DNA from: Comamonas koreensis
GTDB lineage: Bacteria > Pseudomonadota > Gammaproteobacteria > Burkholderiales > Burkholderiaceae_C
NCBI RefSeq assembly: GCF_014076495.1
Contig: NZ_CP043575.1
Span: forward strand, 62,001-126,000
DNA: 64,000 bases
Direction: 5' to 3'
The translations under genes were made by a program, and so were the position numbers. This document shows, one piece after another, positions 8,636 through 17,330 of the stretch. The notes under the pieces were generated by a model. The model was not told where the DNA came from. It did no database searches and worked only from the letters and a program-made list of their open reading frames with translations. Position 1 is the stretch's first letter. Each line of letters begins with the position of its first letter.

Positions 8636-8673
8636 TAAAAAGCCTCCGCGCCAGCAAGACGCGGAGGCTTTTT
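8636..8673. terminator. Strong bidirectional terminator
   Basis: AAAAAGCCTCCGCG and CGCGGAGGCTTTTT form a 10-bp perfect stem around a 9-nt loop, with A-runs and T-runs on opposite sides. It separates the convergent zinc-ribbon and FKBP genes and can stop both. Confidence 0.9.
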
Positions 8674-8692
8674 AGCTTGTGAGTAGCGGCGT

Positions 8693-9109
8693 TTACTGGC
8701 CCTTGATGCCCAGCAGTTCCACTTCAAAGTTCAGGGTGGCGTTGGGCGGGATCACGCCGCCCGCGCCACGGGCGCCATAGGCAATGGAGGCCGGGCAGGT
8801 CAGCTTGGCCTTGCCGCCAACCTTCATCAGCTGCACGCCTTCGGTCCAGCAGGGGATGACGCCTTGCAGCGGGAACTCAATCGGCTCACCACGCTTGTAG
8901 GAGCTGTCAAATTCCTTGCCGCTGTCGGGGAAGGTGCCTTTGTAGTGCACCTTGACGGTGTCGCTGGCCTTGGGGCTGGCGCCGGTGCCGTCCTTGATGC
9001 TTTCAAACACCAGGCCGCTCTTGGTCGTCACAGGCTTGCTTTGTGCCTGGGCAAAGCCGGCGGTCAGGGCGATGGCAGCGAACAGGGCGCTGGCGGTCAA
9101 TGCTTTCAT
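8693..9109 (-). CDS. FKBP-type peptidyl-prolyl cis-trans isomerase, secreted
   Basis: 138 residues starting at ATG 9109 (MKALTASALFAAIALTAGFAQAQ). This start gives a classical signal peptide with cleavage after AQA, so the protein acts in the periplasm. The mature part is a single FKBP domain: VKVHYKGTFPDSGKEFDSSY, then FPLQGVIPCWTEGVQLMKVGGKAKLTCP, then IAYGARGAGGVIPPNATLNFEVELL. The active-site aromatics and the IPPNATL strand are intact. It speeds proline isomerisation during protein folding. It is a single gene ending at the bidirectional terminator. Confidence 0.93.
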   Translation of the reverse strand: MKALTASALFAAIALTAGFAQAQSKPVTTKSGLVFESIKDGTGASPKASDTVKVHYKGTFPDSGKEFDSSYKRGEPIEFPLQGVIPCWTEGVQLMKVGGKAKLTCPASIAYGARGAGGVIPPNATLNFEVELLGIKGQ

Positions 9110-9191
9110 GGCGAAATCCAATCCAATGTTCTTCAGAAAAACCAGCATTCTGCACCCGGATAGCAGGCGCAGAACACGTTAAAAACACAAG

Positions 9192-10328
9192 TTAACCCTT
9201 GATACCCAAACCATCGAGCGCCTGGCGCAGATGGCCCACGGTGCGATCGACGTTATGCCATTTGTCGAGGCCAAACAGGCCGATGCGGAAGGTCTTGAAC
9301 TCCGGCCCTTCGTCGCACATCAGCGGCACGCCAGCGGCGGTCTGCAGGCCCACGCTGGCGAACTTCTTGCTGTTCTGGATCTCGGGGTCGGTGGTGAAGC
9401 TGACGACCACGCCGGGCGCCTCAAAACCTGGCGCCGCCACGCTCGGAAAGCCGCGCGCCTTGAGCAGTGCGCGCACTTCCTTGCCCAGCTGGGTCTGTTC
9501 CTTGCGCAGCTTGTCCAGGCCATAGGCCTCGGCCTCCTGCATCACCTTGCTCAGCTGCACCAGCGAATCGGTGGGCATGGTCGCGTGGTAGGCATGCTGG
9601 CCCTTTTCGTAGCCTTCGGCAATCTGCATCCACTTCTTCAGGTCGCAAGAGAAGCTGCTGCTCTTGGTATCTTCGATGGCCTTGCGCGCACGCTCGGACA
9701 GCATCACCATCGCGCAGCAAGGCGGGCCGCTCCAGCCCTTTTGCGGCGCGGTGATCAGCACATCGACGCCTGTCTTTTGCATGTCCACCCAGATCGCGCC
9801 GCTGGCCACGCAGTCGAGCACCATCAGCGCGCCGACCTCATGCGCCGCGGCACTGATGGTCTGGATGTAGTCGTCGGGCAGCACAATGCCGCTGGCCGTC
9901 TCGACATGCGGGGCAAACACCACCTGGGGCTTTTCCTTGCGGATGGCGGCGGCTACTTCTTCGGCCGGGCATGGGGCCCAGGCATCTTGCGGGCCCGTGC
10001 CCTGGGGGCGGGCCTTGCAGATCACCGCACTGCCGCCCAGGCCGCCTTCGTCGAAAATCTGCGTCCAGCGGTAGCTGAACCAGCCATTGCGCACGATCAG
10101 CACCTTGGCGCGGTTGGCAAACTGGCGGGCGACAGCCTCCATGCCAAAGGTGCCGCTGCCCGGCACGATCACGGCCGTGTGTGCGTGGTAGGTGGTCTTG
10201 AGGATGCGCAGCACCTCGCCCATCACACCGATAAAGCGGTGCGACATGTGGTTGAGCGCGCGGTCGGTGTAGACCACCGAAAACTCCAACAGGCCATCGG
10301 GGTCAACGTCGGGTAGCAATCCTGGCAT
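9192..10328 (-). CDS. Class V aminotransferase (alanine-glyoxylate aminotransferase-like)
   Basis: 378 residues from ATG 10328, preceded by AGGAGA. The fold-type I PLP pattern is clear: PGSGTFGMEAVARQF near residue 57, the cofactor-binding Asp at LDCVASG (D172), and the Schiff-base lysine in TAPQKGWSGPP (K197). This is the layout of alanine-glyoxylate, serine-glyoxylate or serine-pyruvate transaminases. The amino-group donor and acceptor cannot be told from sequence alone. It is transcribed alone; the yggS gene upstream is on the same strand, 105 bp away. Confidence 0.88.
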   Translation of the reverse strand: MPGLLPDVDPDGLLEFSVVYTDRALNHMSHRFIGVMGEVLRILKTTYHAHTAVIVPGSGTFGMEAVARQFANRAKVLIVRNGWFSYRWTQIFDEGGLGGSAVICKARPQGTGPQDAWAPCPAEEVAAAIRKEKPQVVFAPHVETASGIVLPDDYIQTISAAAHEVGALMVLDCVASGAIWVDMQKTGVDVLITAPQKGWSGPPCCAMVMLSERARKAIEDTKSSSFSCDLKKWMQIAEGYEKGQHAYHATMPTDSLVQLSKVMQEAEAYGLDKLRKEQTQLGKEVRALLKARGFPSVAAPGFEAPGVVVSFTTDPEIQNSKKFASVGLQTAAGVPLMCDEGPEFKTFRIGLFGLDKWHNVDRTVGHLRQALDGLGIKG

Positions 10329-10433
10329 GGGGGTCTCCTGTCTATTTGAGGGGTACACAGAACAATCGGGGGCCAGCTTAGCACGCAGCTTCAAGCGCTG
10401 CTGCGGGGCTGGCGGGTTGGCAGAGGGGGCCCT

Positions 10434-11162
10434 TCAGTGGGCGCTGCCGTAGTCGCGCTGGCCAAAGATGCCGCTGCCCACACGCACCATCGTCGAGCCG
10501 GCCTCGACGGCGGCCTGCAGATCGGCCGTCATGCCCAGCGAGATGGTGTCCCACTGCGCCAGCTGCGGCAGGCCCAGTGCGGCGATGTCATCGAACACGG
10601 CCTTGACGCGCTGGTGCACGGCCAGCTGGGCGGCAAAGTCGGGCAGCACATCGGGGATGCTCATCACGCCGCGCAGCTGCAGCTGGGGCATCTGCGCAAT
10701 CTGCTGCACCAGCGCCGCAGCTTCGGCCGGCGCGACGCCCGACTTGGTGATGCCGCCATCAACATTGAGCTGGATGCAGACCTGCAGCGGTGCCAGCTGC
10801 GCGGGCCGCTGGGCGGAGAGACGCTCGGCCGTCTTGAGCCGGTCCACCGTATGCACCCAGTCAAAGTGCTCGGCCACCAGGCGCGTCTTGTTGCTCTGGA
10901 TCGGGCCAATGCAGTGCCAGATGAGGCCCTGGTCCTTCCAGCTGTCATGCTCGGCAAAATAGCGGATCTTCTCGACCGCTTCCTGGATGTAGTTTTCGCC
11001 AAAGGCGCGCTGGCCGGTTTCGGCCGCCTCGGCAATGGCGTCCACGCCAAAGGTCTTGGAGACGGCCAGCAGCTGCACGCTGCCCTCGGGCCGGCCGCTG
11101 GCACGACAGGCGTTGTCGATTTGCAGGCGAACCTGCTGAATTTTTTCGGGAATCGTGCTCAT
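10434..11162 (-). CDS. yggS: YggS family pyridoxal phosphate homeostasis protein
   Basis: 242 residues from ATG 11162 (MSTIPEKIQQ). It is an alanine-racemase-like TIM-barrel domain with the PLP lysine in LLAVSKTFG (K36). The family signatures FGENYIQEA, WHCIGPIQSNKTRLVAEHFDWVHTVDRLKTAERL and SLGMTADLQAAVEAGSTMVRVGSGIFG are all present. The family binds PLP, has no known racemase activity, and buffers free vitamin B6. It lies divergently next to pilT, an arrangement common in proteobacteria. Only about 80 bp separates the two start codons. Confidence 0.95.
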   Translation of the reverse strand: MSTIPEKIQQVRLQIDNACRASGRPEGSVQLLAVSKTFGVDAIAEAAETGQRAFGENYIQEAVEKIRYFAEHDSWKDQGLIWHCIGPIQSNKTRLVAEHFDWVHTVDRLKTAERLSAQRPAQLAPLQVCIQLNVDGGITKSGVAPAEAAALVQQIAQMPQLQLRGVMSIPDVLPDFAAQLAVHQRVKAVFDDIAALGLPQLAQWDTISLGMTADLQAAVEAGSTMVRVGSGIFGQRDYGSAH

Positions 11163-11245
11163 AATGTAAAAATATGCACGGCCTTGGAACTGGTTGACAA
11201 CGAGGCCTTGCACGCAAAGCGTACCAAAACAACGAGGGAACTGCA

Positions 11246-12289
11246 GTGGATATCACCCAATTGCTGGCATTCAGTGTCAAAAATAAAGCGTCGGACTTGC
11301 ACCTGTCTGCAGGCCTGCCGCCGATGATCCGGGTCCATGGCGATGTGCGCCGCATCAATGTCGATCCGCTGGACCACAAACAGGTCCATGCGATGGTCTA
11401 CGACATCATGAGCGATGCCCAGCGCAAGCAGTATGAAGAGTTTCTCGAGGTCGACTTCTCGTTCGAGATCGAAGGCCTGGCCCGCTTCCGTGTCAATGCT
11501 TTCAACCAGAACCGCGGCTCGGGTGCCGTGTTCCGGACCATTCCGAGCAAGATCCTGACCCTCGAGCAGCTCAACGCCCCCAAGATCTTTGCCGACCTGT
11601 CGCTCAAGCCGCGCGGTCTGGTGCTGGTGACCGGGCCGACCGGCTCGGGCAAGTCCACCACCTTGGCGGCCATGGTCAACTACCTCAACGAAAACGAATA
11701 CGGCCACATCCTGACGGTGGAAGACCCAATCGAATTCGTGCACGAGTCCAAGAAATGCCTGATCAACCAGCGCGAAGTGGGCCCGCAGACGCTGTCGTTC
11801 AGCGCCGCGCTGCGCTCTGCGCTGCGTGAAGACCCGGACGCGATCCTGGTGGGCGAAATGCGTGACCTCGAAACCATCCGCCTGGCGATGACGGCCGCAG
11901 AAACCGGCCACTTGGTGTTCGGCACCCTGCACACCTCCAGCGCCGCCAAGACCATTGACCGGATCATCGACGTCTTCCCCGCCGAAGAAAAGGAAATGGT
12001 CCGCGCGATGCTGTCCGAATCGCTGCAGGCTGTGATCTCCCAGACGCTGTGCAAGACCAAGGACGGCCAGGGCCGCGTGGCCGCCCACGAGATCATGCTG
12101 GGCACGCCCGCCATCCGCAACCTGATCCGTGAGGCCAAGGTCGCGCAGATGTATTCCACCATCCAGACCAGCAATAGCATGGGCATGCAGACGCTGGACC
12201 AGAACCTGACCGACCTGGTGCGCCGCAATGTGATCAGCCCGGCCGAGGCCCGCGCCAAGGCGAAGACGCCGGAGAACTTCCCGGGCTAA
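11246..12289 (+). CDS. pilT: Type IV pilus retraction ATPase PilT
   Basis: 347 residues starting with GTG at 11246 (MDITQLLAFSVKNKASDLHLSAG). It is a hexameric AAA-like secretion ATPase that powers pilus retraction for twitching motility, at the inner-membrane base of the machine. Walker A is GPTGSGKST (130-138). The Asp box is TVEDPIEFVH, Walker B is DAILVGEMRD, and the His box is AETGHLVFGTLHT. The PilT-typical C-terminal AIRNLIRE motif is also present. The cyclic-nucleotide-domain gene and pilU follow on the same strand. Confidence 0.97.
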   Translation: MDITQLLAFSVKNKASDLHLSAGLPPMIRVHGDVRRINVDPLDHKQVHAMVYDIMSDAQRKQYEEFLEVDFSFEIEGLARFRVNAFNQNRGSGAVFRTIPSKILTLEQLNAPKIFADLSLKPRGLVLVTGPTGSGKSTTLAAMVNYLNENEYGHILTVEDPIEFVHESKKCLINQREVGPQTLSFSAALRSALREDPDAILVGEMRDLETIRLAMTAAETGHLVFGTLHTSSAAKTIDRIIDVFPAEEKEMVRAMLSESLQAVISQTLCKTKDGQGRVAAHEIMLGTPAIRNLIREAKVAQMYSTIQTSNSMGMQTLDQNLTDLVRRNVISPAEARAKAKTPENFPG

Positions 12290-12396
12290 TCGCCACAGTC
12301 ACCAACTGACAAACGGTTGCACGAAGGGCACCAGCGGTCATTGCCAGTACCGCAGGTGCCCTTTATGCTTTGCGGGATCAAAGGAGACCCTGGGCC

Positions 12397-13005
12397 ATGA
12401 ACCGCTTGCATTCCGCATCCCCGGCAGACGATGCCGCCGAGGCAGACACCGGCTTCTTCCTCCATGGTTTCCAGCAGGCCAGCACATCGGAGGTCCCCTA
12501 TGTGCTCTGGAGCCAGCGCCGCAAGGCCATCCACGCCCAGCTGCTGGCCCCGGCCGACCCGGCCACCGCGCTGCGCATGGTCTGGGCCCAGGATGCGGCA
12601 CTGTCCTTGCTGCAATCGCCCTTTATCGACCAGATGGTGCAGTACCTGGAGTTCTACCAGGTGCCGGCCGGGCAAACCCTGATCCAGCAAGGCGAGCTGG
12701 GCGACTACCTGCTGATCGTGCTGAGCGGCCAGGTGCGGGTCGATCGGCAACTCGCCAATGGCCAGAGCGTGCACCTGGCCGACACCCACCCCGGCGAAGT
12801 GCTGGGCGAAATGTCTCTGTTTGACAGCAGTCCGCGTTTTTCTTCGTGCACCACCACCACCGACTGTGCACTGGCCGTGCTGAAGGCCGATACACTGGAT
12901 GCCATGATGGAGTTGGACGCGTCCACGGCCGCCTATTTGCTGGCCCTGTTCACGCGCAAACTCTCCACGCGGCTGCGGCAGACCAGCGCCCGGATCGAAC
13001 CCTGA
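12397..13005 (+). CDS. Cyclic nucleotide-binding domain protein in the pilT-pilU locus
   Basis: 202 residues from ATG 12397, with AAGGAGA 10 bp upstream. Residues about 75-185 form a CRP-like cNMP-binding barrel (FIDQMVQYLEFYQVPAGQTLIQQGELGDYLLIVLSGQVRV, then GEVLGEMSLFDSSPRFSS). There is no helix-turn-helix, so it is not a transcription factor of the CRP type. The phosphate-binding cassette reads GEMSLFDSSPRFSS where cAMP binders have GELAL..PRxA, so the ligand is open. Its position between pilT and pilU suggests it links a nucleotide signal to pilus retraction. That link is inference. Confidence 0.85.
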   Translation: MNRLHSASPADDAAEADTGFFLHGFQQASTSEVPYVLWSQRRKAIHAQLLAPADPATALRMVWAQDAALSLLQSPFIDQMVQYLEFYQVPAGQTLIQQGELGDYLLIVLSGQVRVDRQLANGQSVHLADTHPGEVLGEMSLFDSSPRFSSCTTTTDCALAVLKADTLDAMMELDASTAAYLLALFTRKLSTRLRQTSARIEP

Positions 13006-13078
13006 GCCCCTCAGGGCGGCCGTTCCCAGGGCGCTTCTGCTGCATCCGCAACAATAACGGAGCGCAGAGAGGATTGTC

Positions 13079-14215
13079 ATGGAACGGGATCAGGCCAGTA
13101 AGTTCATCAACGACCTGTTGAAGCTGATGGTGCAGCGCAATGGCAGCGATTTGTTCATCACCGCTGACTTTCCGCCGGCCATCAAGATCGATGGCAAGGT
13201 CACCAAGGTCTCCAGCCAGCCGCTGTCGCCCACCCACTCGCTGACGCTGGCCCGCTCGATCATGAGCGACAAGCAGGTCGCCGAGTTCGAAAAGACCAAG
13301 GAATGCAATTTCGCGATCTCGCCCTCGGGCATCGGGCGCTTCCGGGTCAATGCCTTCATGCAGCAAGGCCATGTGGGTCTGGTACTGCGGACCATTCCAT
13401 TGACCCTGCCAACGATTGACGGCCTGGGCGTGCCCCAGGTGCTCAAGGACCTGGCGATGACCAAGCGCGGCCTGTGCATCATGGTGGGCGCCACCGGCTC
13501 GGGCAAGTCCACCACCTTGGCGGCGATGGTCGACTGGCGCAACGAAAACTCCTACGGCCACATCATCACCGTCGAAGACCCGGTGGAATTTGTCCACCCG
13601 CACAAGAACTGCATCGTGACCCAGCGCGAAGTGGGCCTGGACACCGACAACTGGGAAGCGGCGCTGAAAAACACCTTGCGCCAGGCGCCCGACGTCATCC
13701 TGATGGGCGAAATCCGCGACCGCGAAACCATGGAGCACGCGGTGGCCTTTGCCGAAACCGGTCACCTGTGCCTGGCCACCCTGCACGCCAACAGCGCCAA
13801 CCAGGCGCTCGACCGGATCATCAACTTCTTCCCCGAAGAGCGCCGCGCGCAGCTGCTGATGGACCTGTCGCTCAACCTGCGCGGCCTGGTGTCGCAGCGC
13901 CTTTTGAGCAAGCAGGACAGCAAGGGCCGCGTCGCCGCCGTCGAGGTAATGCTCAACTCGCCGCTGATCTCCGACATGATCTTCAAGGGCGAAGTGGGCG
14001 AGATCAAGGAGATCATGAAGAAAAGCCGCAACCTGGGCATGCAGACCTTTGACCAGGCGCTGTTTGACCTCTACGAGGCCAACATGATCACCTACGAAGA
14101 CGCGCTGCGCAACGCCGACTCGGTCAACGACCTGCGCCTGCAGATCAAGCTGGGCAGCCAGCGCGCCAAGCGCAGTGACCTGGCCGAGGGCACGGAGCAC
14201 CTGACAATCGTTTAA
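13079..14215 (+). CDS. pilU: Type IV pilus retraction ATPase PilU
   Basis: 378 residues from ATG 13079 after AGAGAGGAT. It is a PilT paralogue: Walker A GATGSGKST (137-145), Asp box TVEDPVEFVHPH, Walker B DVILMGEIRD and His box AETGHLCLATLHAN. A C-terminal extension (NADSVNDLRLQIKLGSQRAKR) distinguishes PilU from PilT. PilU works with PilT to give extra force in pilus retraction. It lies 73 bp downstream of the cyclic-nucleotide-domain gene, likely in one transcript with it. Confidence 0.96.
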   Translation: MERDQASKFINDLLKLMVQRNGSDLFITADFPPAIKIDGKVTKVSSQPLSPTHSLTLARSIMSDKQVAEFEKTKECNFAISPSGIGRFRVNAFMQQGHVGLVLRTIPLTLPTIDGLGVPQVLKDLAMTKRGLCIMVGATGSGKSTTLAAMVDWRNENSYGHIITVEDPVEFVHPHKNCIVTQREVGLDTDNWEAALKNTLRQAPDVILMGEIRDRETMEHAVAFAETGHLCLATLHANSANQALDRIINFFPEERRAQLLMDLSLNLRGLVSQRLLSKQDSKGRVAAVEVMLNSPLISDMIFKGEVGEIKEIMKKSRNLGMQTFDQALFDLYEANMITYEDALRNADSVNDLRLQIKLGSQRAKRSDLAEGTEHLTIV

Positions 14216-14291
14216 GCTGTCAGCGTTTTGGGTTTTCAGCGACACGGCACCCAGGCCCGCCTTGGGTGCCGCTCTTTTTGGAGTCACCGCA

Positions 14292-15218
14292 ATGGCATCG
14301 AGTATTCAAGCACGCAGCTATGACAGCACCCCTTCCCTGAACGTCGCCTTTTTGGGCCTGGGCGTCATGGGCTACCCCATGGCGGGCCACCTGGCCCAGG
14401 CCGGGCACGCGGTCACCGTCTACAACCGCACCGCGCAAAAGGCGCAAGGCTGGTGCGACGAATTTGCCAGCTCCAAGGCGCCCCGCCATGCGGCCACGCC
14501 GCGCGAGGCCGTTGCCGGCGCCGATATCGTGTTCTGCTGCGTGGGCAATGACGATGACCTGCGCTCGGTCGTATTGGGCGCCGATGGCGCGCTGGCCGGC
14601 ATGAAGCCCGGCGCCATCTTTGTCGACCACACCACCGCCTCGGCCAATGTGGCCCGTGAACTTTATGCCGCGGCCCAGGCCCAGGGCCTGCACTTTATCG
14701 ATGCGCCCGTCTCCGGCGGCCAGGCCGGGGCCGTCAACGGCCAGCTCACCGTCATGTGCGGTGGCGATGAGGCCGTGTTCAACACCGTCAAGCCGGTGGC
14801 CATGGCTTTCTCGCGCGCCTTCACCTTGCTGGGCAGCAGCGGTGCGGGCCAGCTGGCCAAGATGGTCAACCAGATCTGCATCGCCGGTGTCGTGCAAGGC
14901 CTGTCCGAGGCGATTGCCTTTGGCATGAATGCCGGCCTGGACATGCCCCAGGTGCTGGACGTGGTGAGCAAGGGCGCAGCGCAAAGCTGGCAGATGGAAA
15001 ACCGGGGCAAGACCATGGTCGAGGGCAAGTTCGACTTTGGCTTTGCCGTGGACTGGATGCGCAAGGACCTGGGCCTGGTGCTCGACGAGGCCAAGCGCAA
15101 CGGCTCGCGCCTGCCGCTCACGGCCCTGGTCGACCAGTTCTATGCCGATGTGCAGCAATCGGGCGGCAACCGCTGGGATACGTCCAGCCTGATCACCCGC
15201 CTGGGCAAGAAGGCCTGA
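14292..15218 (+). CDS. NAD(P)-dependent beta-hydroxyacid dehydrogenase family oxidoreductase
   Basis: 308 residues from ATG 14292 (MASSIQARSYD). The Rossmann motif GLGVMGYPMAGHLAQAGHAVTVYNRT (residues about 20-45) comes first. The family substrate motif DAPVSGGQAGAVNGQLTVMCGG and the catalytic-lysine helix GAGQLAKMVNQICIAG follow. Family members reduce or oxidise 3-hydroxyisobutyrate, tartronate semialdehyde, glyoxylate or succinic semialdehyde. The VYNRT at the end of the second strand (Asn-Arg instead of Asp) suggests NADP(H) preference, which is inference. It is followed by a strong hairpin terminator. Confidence 0.9.
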   Translation: MASSIQARSYDSTPSLNVAFLGLGVMGYPMAGHLAQAGHAVTVYNRTAQKAQGWCDEFASSKAPRHAATPREAVAGADIVFCCVGNDDDLRSVVLGADGALAGMKPGAIFVDHTTASANVARELYAAAQAQGLHFIDAPVSGGQAGAVNGQLTVMCGGDEAVFNTVKPVAMAFSRAFTLLGSSGAGQLAKMVNQICIAGVVQGLSEAIAFGMNAGLDMPQVLDVVSKGAAQSWQMENRGKTMVEGKFDFGFAVDWMRKDLGLVLDEAKRNGSRLPLTALVDQFYADVQQSGGNRWDTSSLITRLGKKA

Positions 15219-15235
15219 TACGGATCACCCTATGC

Positions 15236-15261
15236 AAAAAGGCCGCTGATGCGGCCTTTTT
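15236..15261. terminator. Bidirectional intrinsic terminator
   Basis: AAAAAGGCCGC-TGAT-GCGGCCTTTTT is a perfect stem with A-runs and T-runs on both sides. It lies between the convergent oxidoreductase and BON-domain genes and can end both. Confidence 0.92.
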
Positions 15262-15280
15262 GCTGGAGGATCTGTGCAGA

Positions 15281-16099
15281 TCAGGGCTTGGTCGTGAAAC
15301 CATCATTGAGCGGTTGCACCGGCGTGGTGTTGACCGGCGAGGTGGTCACGCCCGTTGACACCGGCGCTGCCGCAGGCGCTGCCGGTGCGGCGGCAGGCGC
15401 GGGCACCACGGTCGCAGGCTGGGTGGTGATGGCCGATGCGCTGCTGTCGTTGACAACCGGGGCGGCATTGCCGGTGCTGCGGTTGTTGCTCAGCGACTTG
15501 AGCTCGTCCTCGCTGATCACCTCGAACACGCGCACCACCTTTTGCACATTGGCCACGCCCCGGGCGATTTCGGCCGCGCGCTTGGATTCGCGCTCGGTCA
15601 CGCGGCCCATCAGGTAGACCACATTGCGCTCGGTCACCACCTTGATGGCGCTGGAGCTCAGGTCCTTGGCGTCGATGATGCTCGCGCGCACCTTGCCGGT
15701 GATGAGGGTATCGGTCGAGCGCTGCGACAGGCTGGAGTTGAACATCACGCCCACGTCGTTGACGACGGAGCGCACATTCTGCGCGGTCTTGGCGGCCTCT
15801 TCGGCCTTTTGCTTGAAGGCCTCGTTGGGCGCCTCACCGGTCAGCAGCACCTGGCGGTTGTAGCTGGTGACATTGATATGCCCGTCATTGCCGGCACGCT
15901 CGCGGATGGCGCTGGCCACGCGCATCTCAATGCTCTCGTCCTCCACCTGGATGCCGGCGGTGCGGCGGTCGATCGCCATCACCGTGCCGCCGACGGCAGC
16001 GCCGCCGATCACCAGCGGAACGCAGCCGGACACGGCCCCAGCGACGGCGCCGGTCGCCACCAGACACAGGGTCAATCGCTTCCAAGACACAGGCATCAT
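15281..16099 (-). CDS. dolP: BON-domain lipoprotein, DolP (YraP)-like
   Basis: 272 residues. The signal peptide has a lipobox-like VSGCVPL (Cys near residue 26), so the protein is probably an outer-membrane lipoprotein. Two BON domains follow, about 55-115 and 130-205 (DESIEMRVASAIRER.. and DTLITGKVRASIIDAKDL..). A long Ala/Pro/Thr-rich tail after residue 215 is longer than in E. coli DolP. The family supports outer-membrane integrity. The ATG overlaps the stop of the upstream SIS gene (ATGA at 16099-16096). The order yraN, SIS gene, BON gene opposite rsmI copies the E. coli yraL-yraN-diaA-dolP arrangement, which supports the name. Confidence 0.85.
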   Translation of the reverse strand: MMPVSWKRLTLCLVATGAVAGAVSGCVPLVIGGAAVGGTVMAIDRRTAGIQVEDESIEMRVASAIRERAGNDGHINVTSYNRQVLLTGEAPNEAFKQKAEEAAKTAQNVRSVVNDVGVMFNSSLSQRSTDTLITGKVRASIIDAKDLSSSAIKVVTERNVVYLMGRVTERESKRAAEIARGVANVQKVVRVFEVISEDELKSLSNNRSTGNAAPVVNDSSASAITTQPATVVPAPAAAPAAPAAAPVSTGVTTSPVNTTPVQPLNDGFTTKP

Positions 16100-16695
16100 T
16101 CCTCTTCTCCTAACAATTGGGTATCGATTCCGTCAATCAGACAGTGCAGCACCAGCTGGTGCACCTCGCGCACGCGGGTGCTGCGGTCATGCGGCACGCG
16201 CATCAGTACATCGGTTTCGCTCAAGGCATTGGCCAGCAGGCCGCCGGTGCGACCGGTCAGCACCACGGCCGACATGTCGCGCTCATGCGCCGCCTCGATC
16301 GCACCCAACAGGGCCCTGTCATGGCCATCGGCACTGATGACCAGCAGTAGATCGCCAGGCTGGCCCAAAGTTCGCACCTGGCGCGCCAGCGCCTGCGGCA
16401 GGCCTTCGGGCGTGAGGCTGCTGCCCAGCTGGGCCTGCGCCAGTGCATCGTTGTCGAGCACCAGGGCCGCCAGCTCGGGGCGCTCGCGCTCCATGCCGCT
16501 GACGCACATGGCGGCAAATTGCGCCGCCTGCGCCCAGGACAGGCCATTGCCGCAACACATCACCTTGTTGCCGCTGGTCACACAGGCGAGCAGCGCGTAG
16601 ACCGCGCTGGCGACGCTTTCGCTCATCTCCTGTGACACCTGGTAGTGGAGATCGGCGCTATCGATAAAGTGCTGTTGGATGTGTTGCTCAAGCAT
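16096..16695 (-). CDS. diaA: SIS-domain protein, DiaA/GmhA-like
   Basis: 199 residues, one SIS (sugar isomerase) domain. The phosphosugar loop reads VMCCGNGLSWAQAAQFAA, where active GmhA heptose isomerases have CGNGGSAADAQHFAAE. The catalytic-type Glu/His positions are changed, while LLLVISADGHDRALL and the C-terminal HQLVLHCLIDGIDTQLLG helix are kept. DiaA, which promotes DnaA assembly at oriC, is a GmhA-like protein that acts without isomerase chemistry. Position between yraN and a dolP-like gene matches E. coli diaA. A residual isomerase role cannot be excluded. Confidence 0.8.
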   Translation of the reverse strand: MLEQHIQQHFIDSADLHYQVSQEMSESVASAVYALLACVTSGNKVMCCGNGLSWAQAAQFAAMCVSGMERERPELAALVLDNDALAQAQLGSSLTPEGLPQALARQVRTLGQPGDLLLVISADGHDRALLGAIEAAHERDMSAVVLTGRTGGLLANALSETDVLMRVPHDRSTRVREVHQLVLHCLIDGIDTQLLGEEE

Positions 16696-16883
16696 GGAGG
16701 CCCGATGATAACCTTGGCCGGTTTCCCCCTTGGGTCGGGATGATGACTTTTCTCAGTCTCCATGCGCATGCAAAGCCCAGCAACTGCGCGCTTCAGGGCC
16801 CTTTGCACCACCCTCGCCCCATGGGATGGGCGCGGATCGGCCGAGCCCGCGTTCAGACCAAGCAGCGAATTTTGCAGAGGGCC

Positions 16884-17330
16884 CTAGCCCCCTTCTGGCA
16901 CATCAAAGGCCGCCCGCAGCCAGACGATCTCCTGCTCGACCAGCACCGCATCGAAGCGGCAGGCCGGCTGCTGGCGCAGGCTGGCCAGGTAGTGGCGGGC
17001 GGCCAGTATGATGCGCCGCTGCTTGCTGCTGCCAATGCTGCCGCCCGCACCGCCAAAGCCGCTGTGCTGGCGCTGGCGCACCTCGACAAACACGACGGTA
17101 CCATCGCGCTCCTGCATCACTAGATCGATCTCGCCGCCGCCGCGCCCGGGCGTGCGGTAATTGCGCGCCAAAAGGCGCAGCCCCTGTTGTTGGAGATAAT
17201 GGAGCGCGGCATCTTCTGCCTGCTGGCCACGCAGCTTGCTTTTGTCTGCCCCTTCGCTGGTGGCGCCGGGCGATGCAGCAGACGGGCCCTGGCCGCGCCA
17301 TTTTTCAAGGATCTTCCACGGTGTCTGCAT
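16884..17330 (-). CDS. yraN: YraN/UPF0102 family protein
   Basis: 148 residues from ATG 17330. The YraN fold is related to Holliday-junction resolvases and restriction-like nucleases. The signature is present: GQQAEDAALHYLQQQGLRLLARNYRTPGRGGGEIDLVMQERDGTVVFVEVRQR. It includes the E-x-D and E-V-[RK] acidic/basic active-site pattern (GEIDLV, FVEVRQR). The biochemical role is unproven. Its first codons overlap the start of the divergent rsmI gene by about 10 bp, so both starts are tightly constrained. Confidence 0.92.
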   Translation of the reverse strand: MQTPWKILEKWRGQGPSAASPGATSEGADKSKLRGQQAEDAALHYLQQQGLRLLARNYRTPGRGGGEIDLVMQERDGTVVFVEVRQRQHSGFGGAGGSIGSSKQRRIILAARHYLASLRQQPACRFDAVLVEQEIVWLRAAFDVPEGG

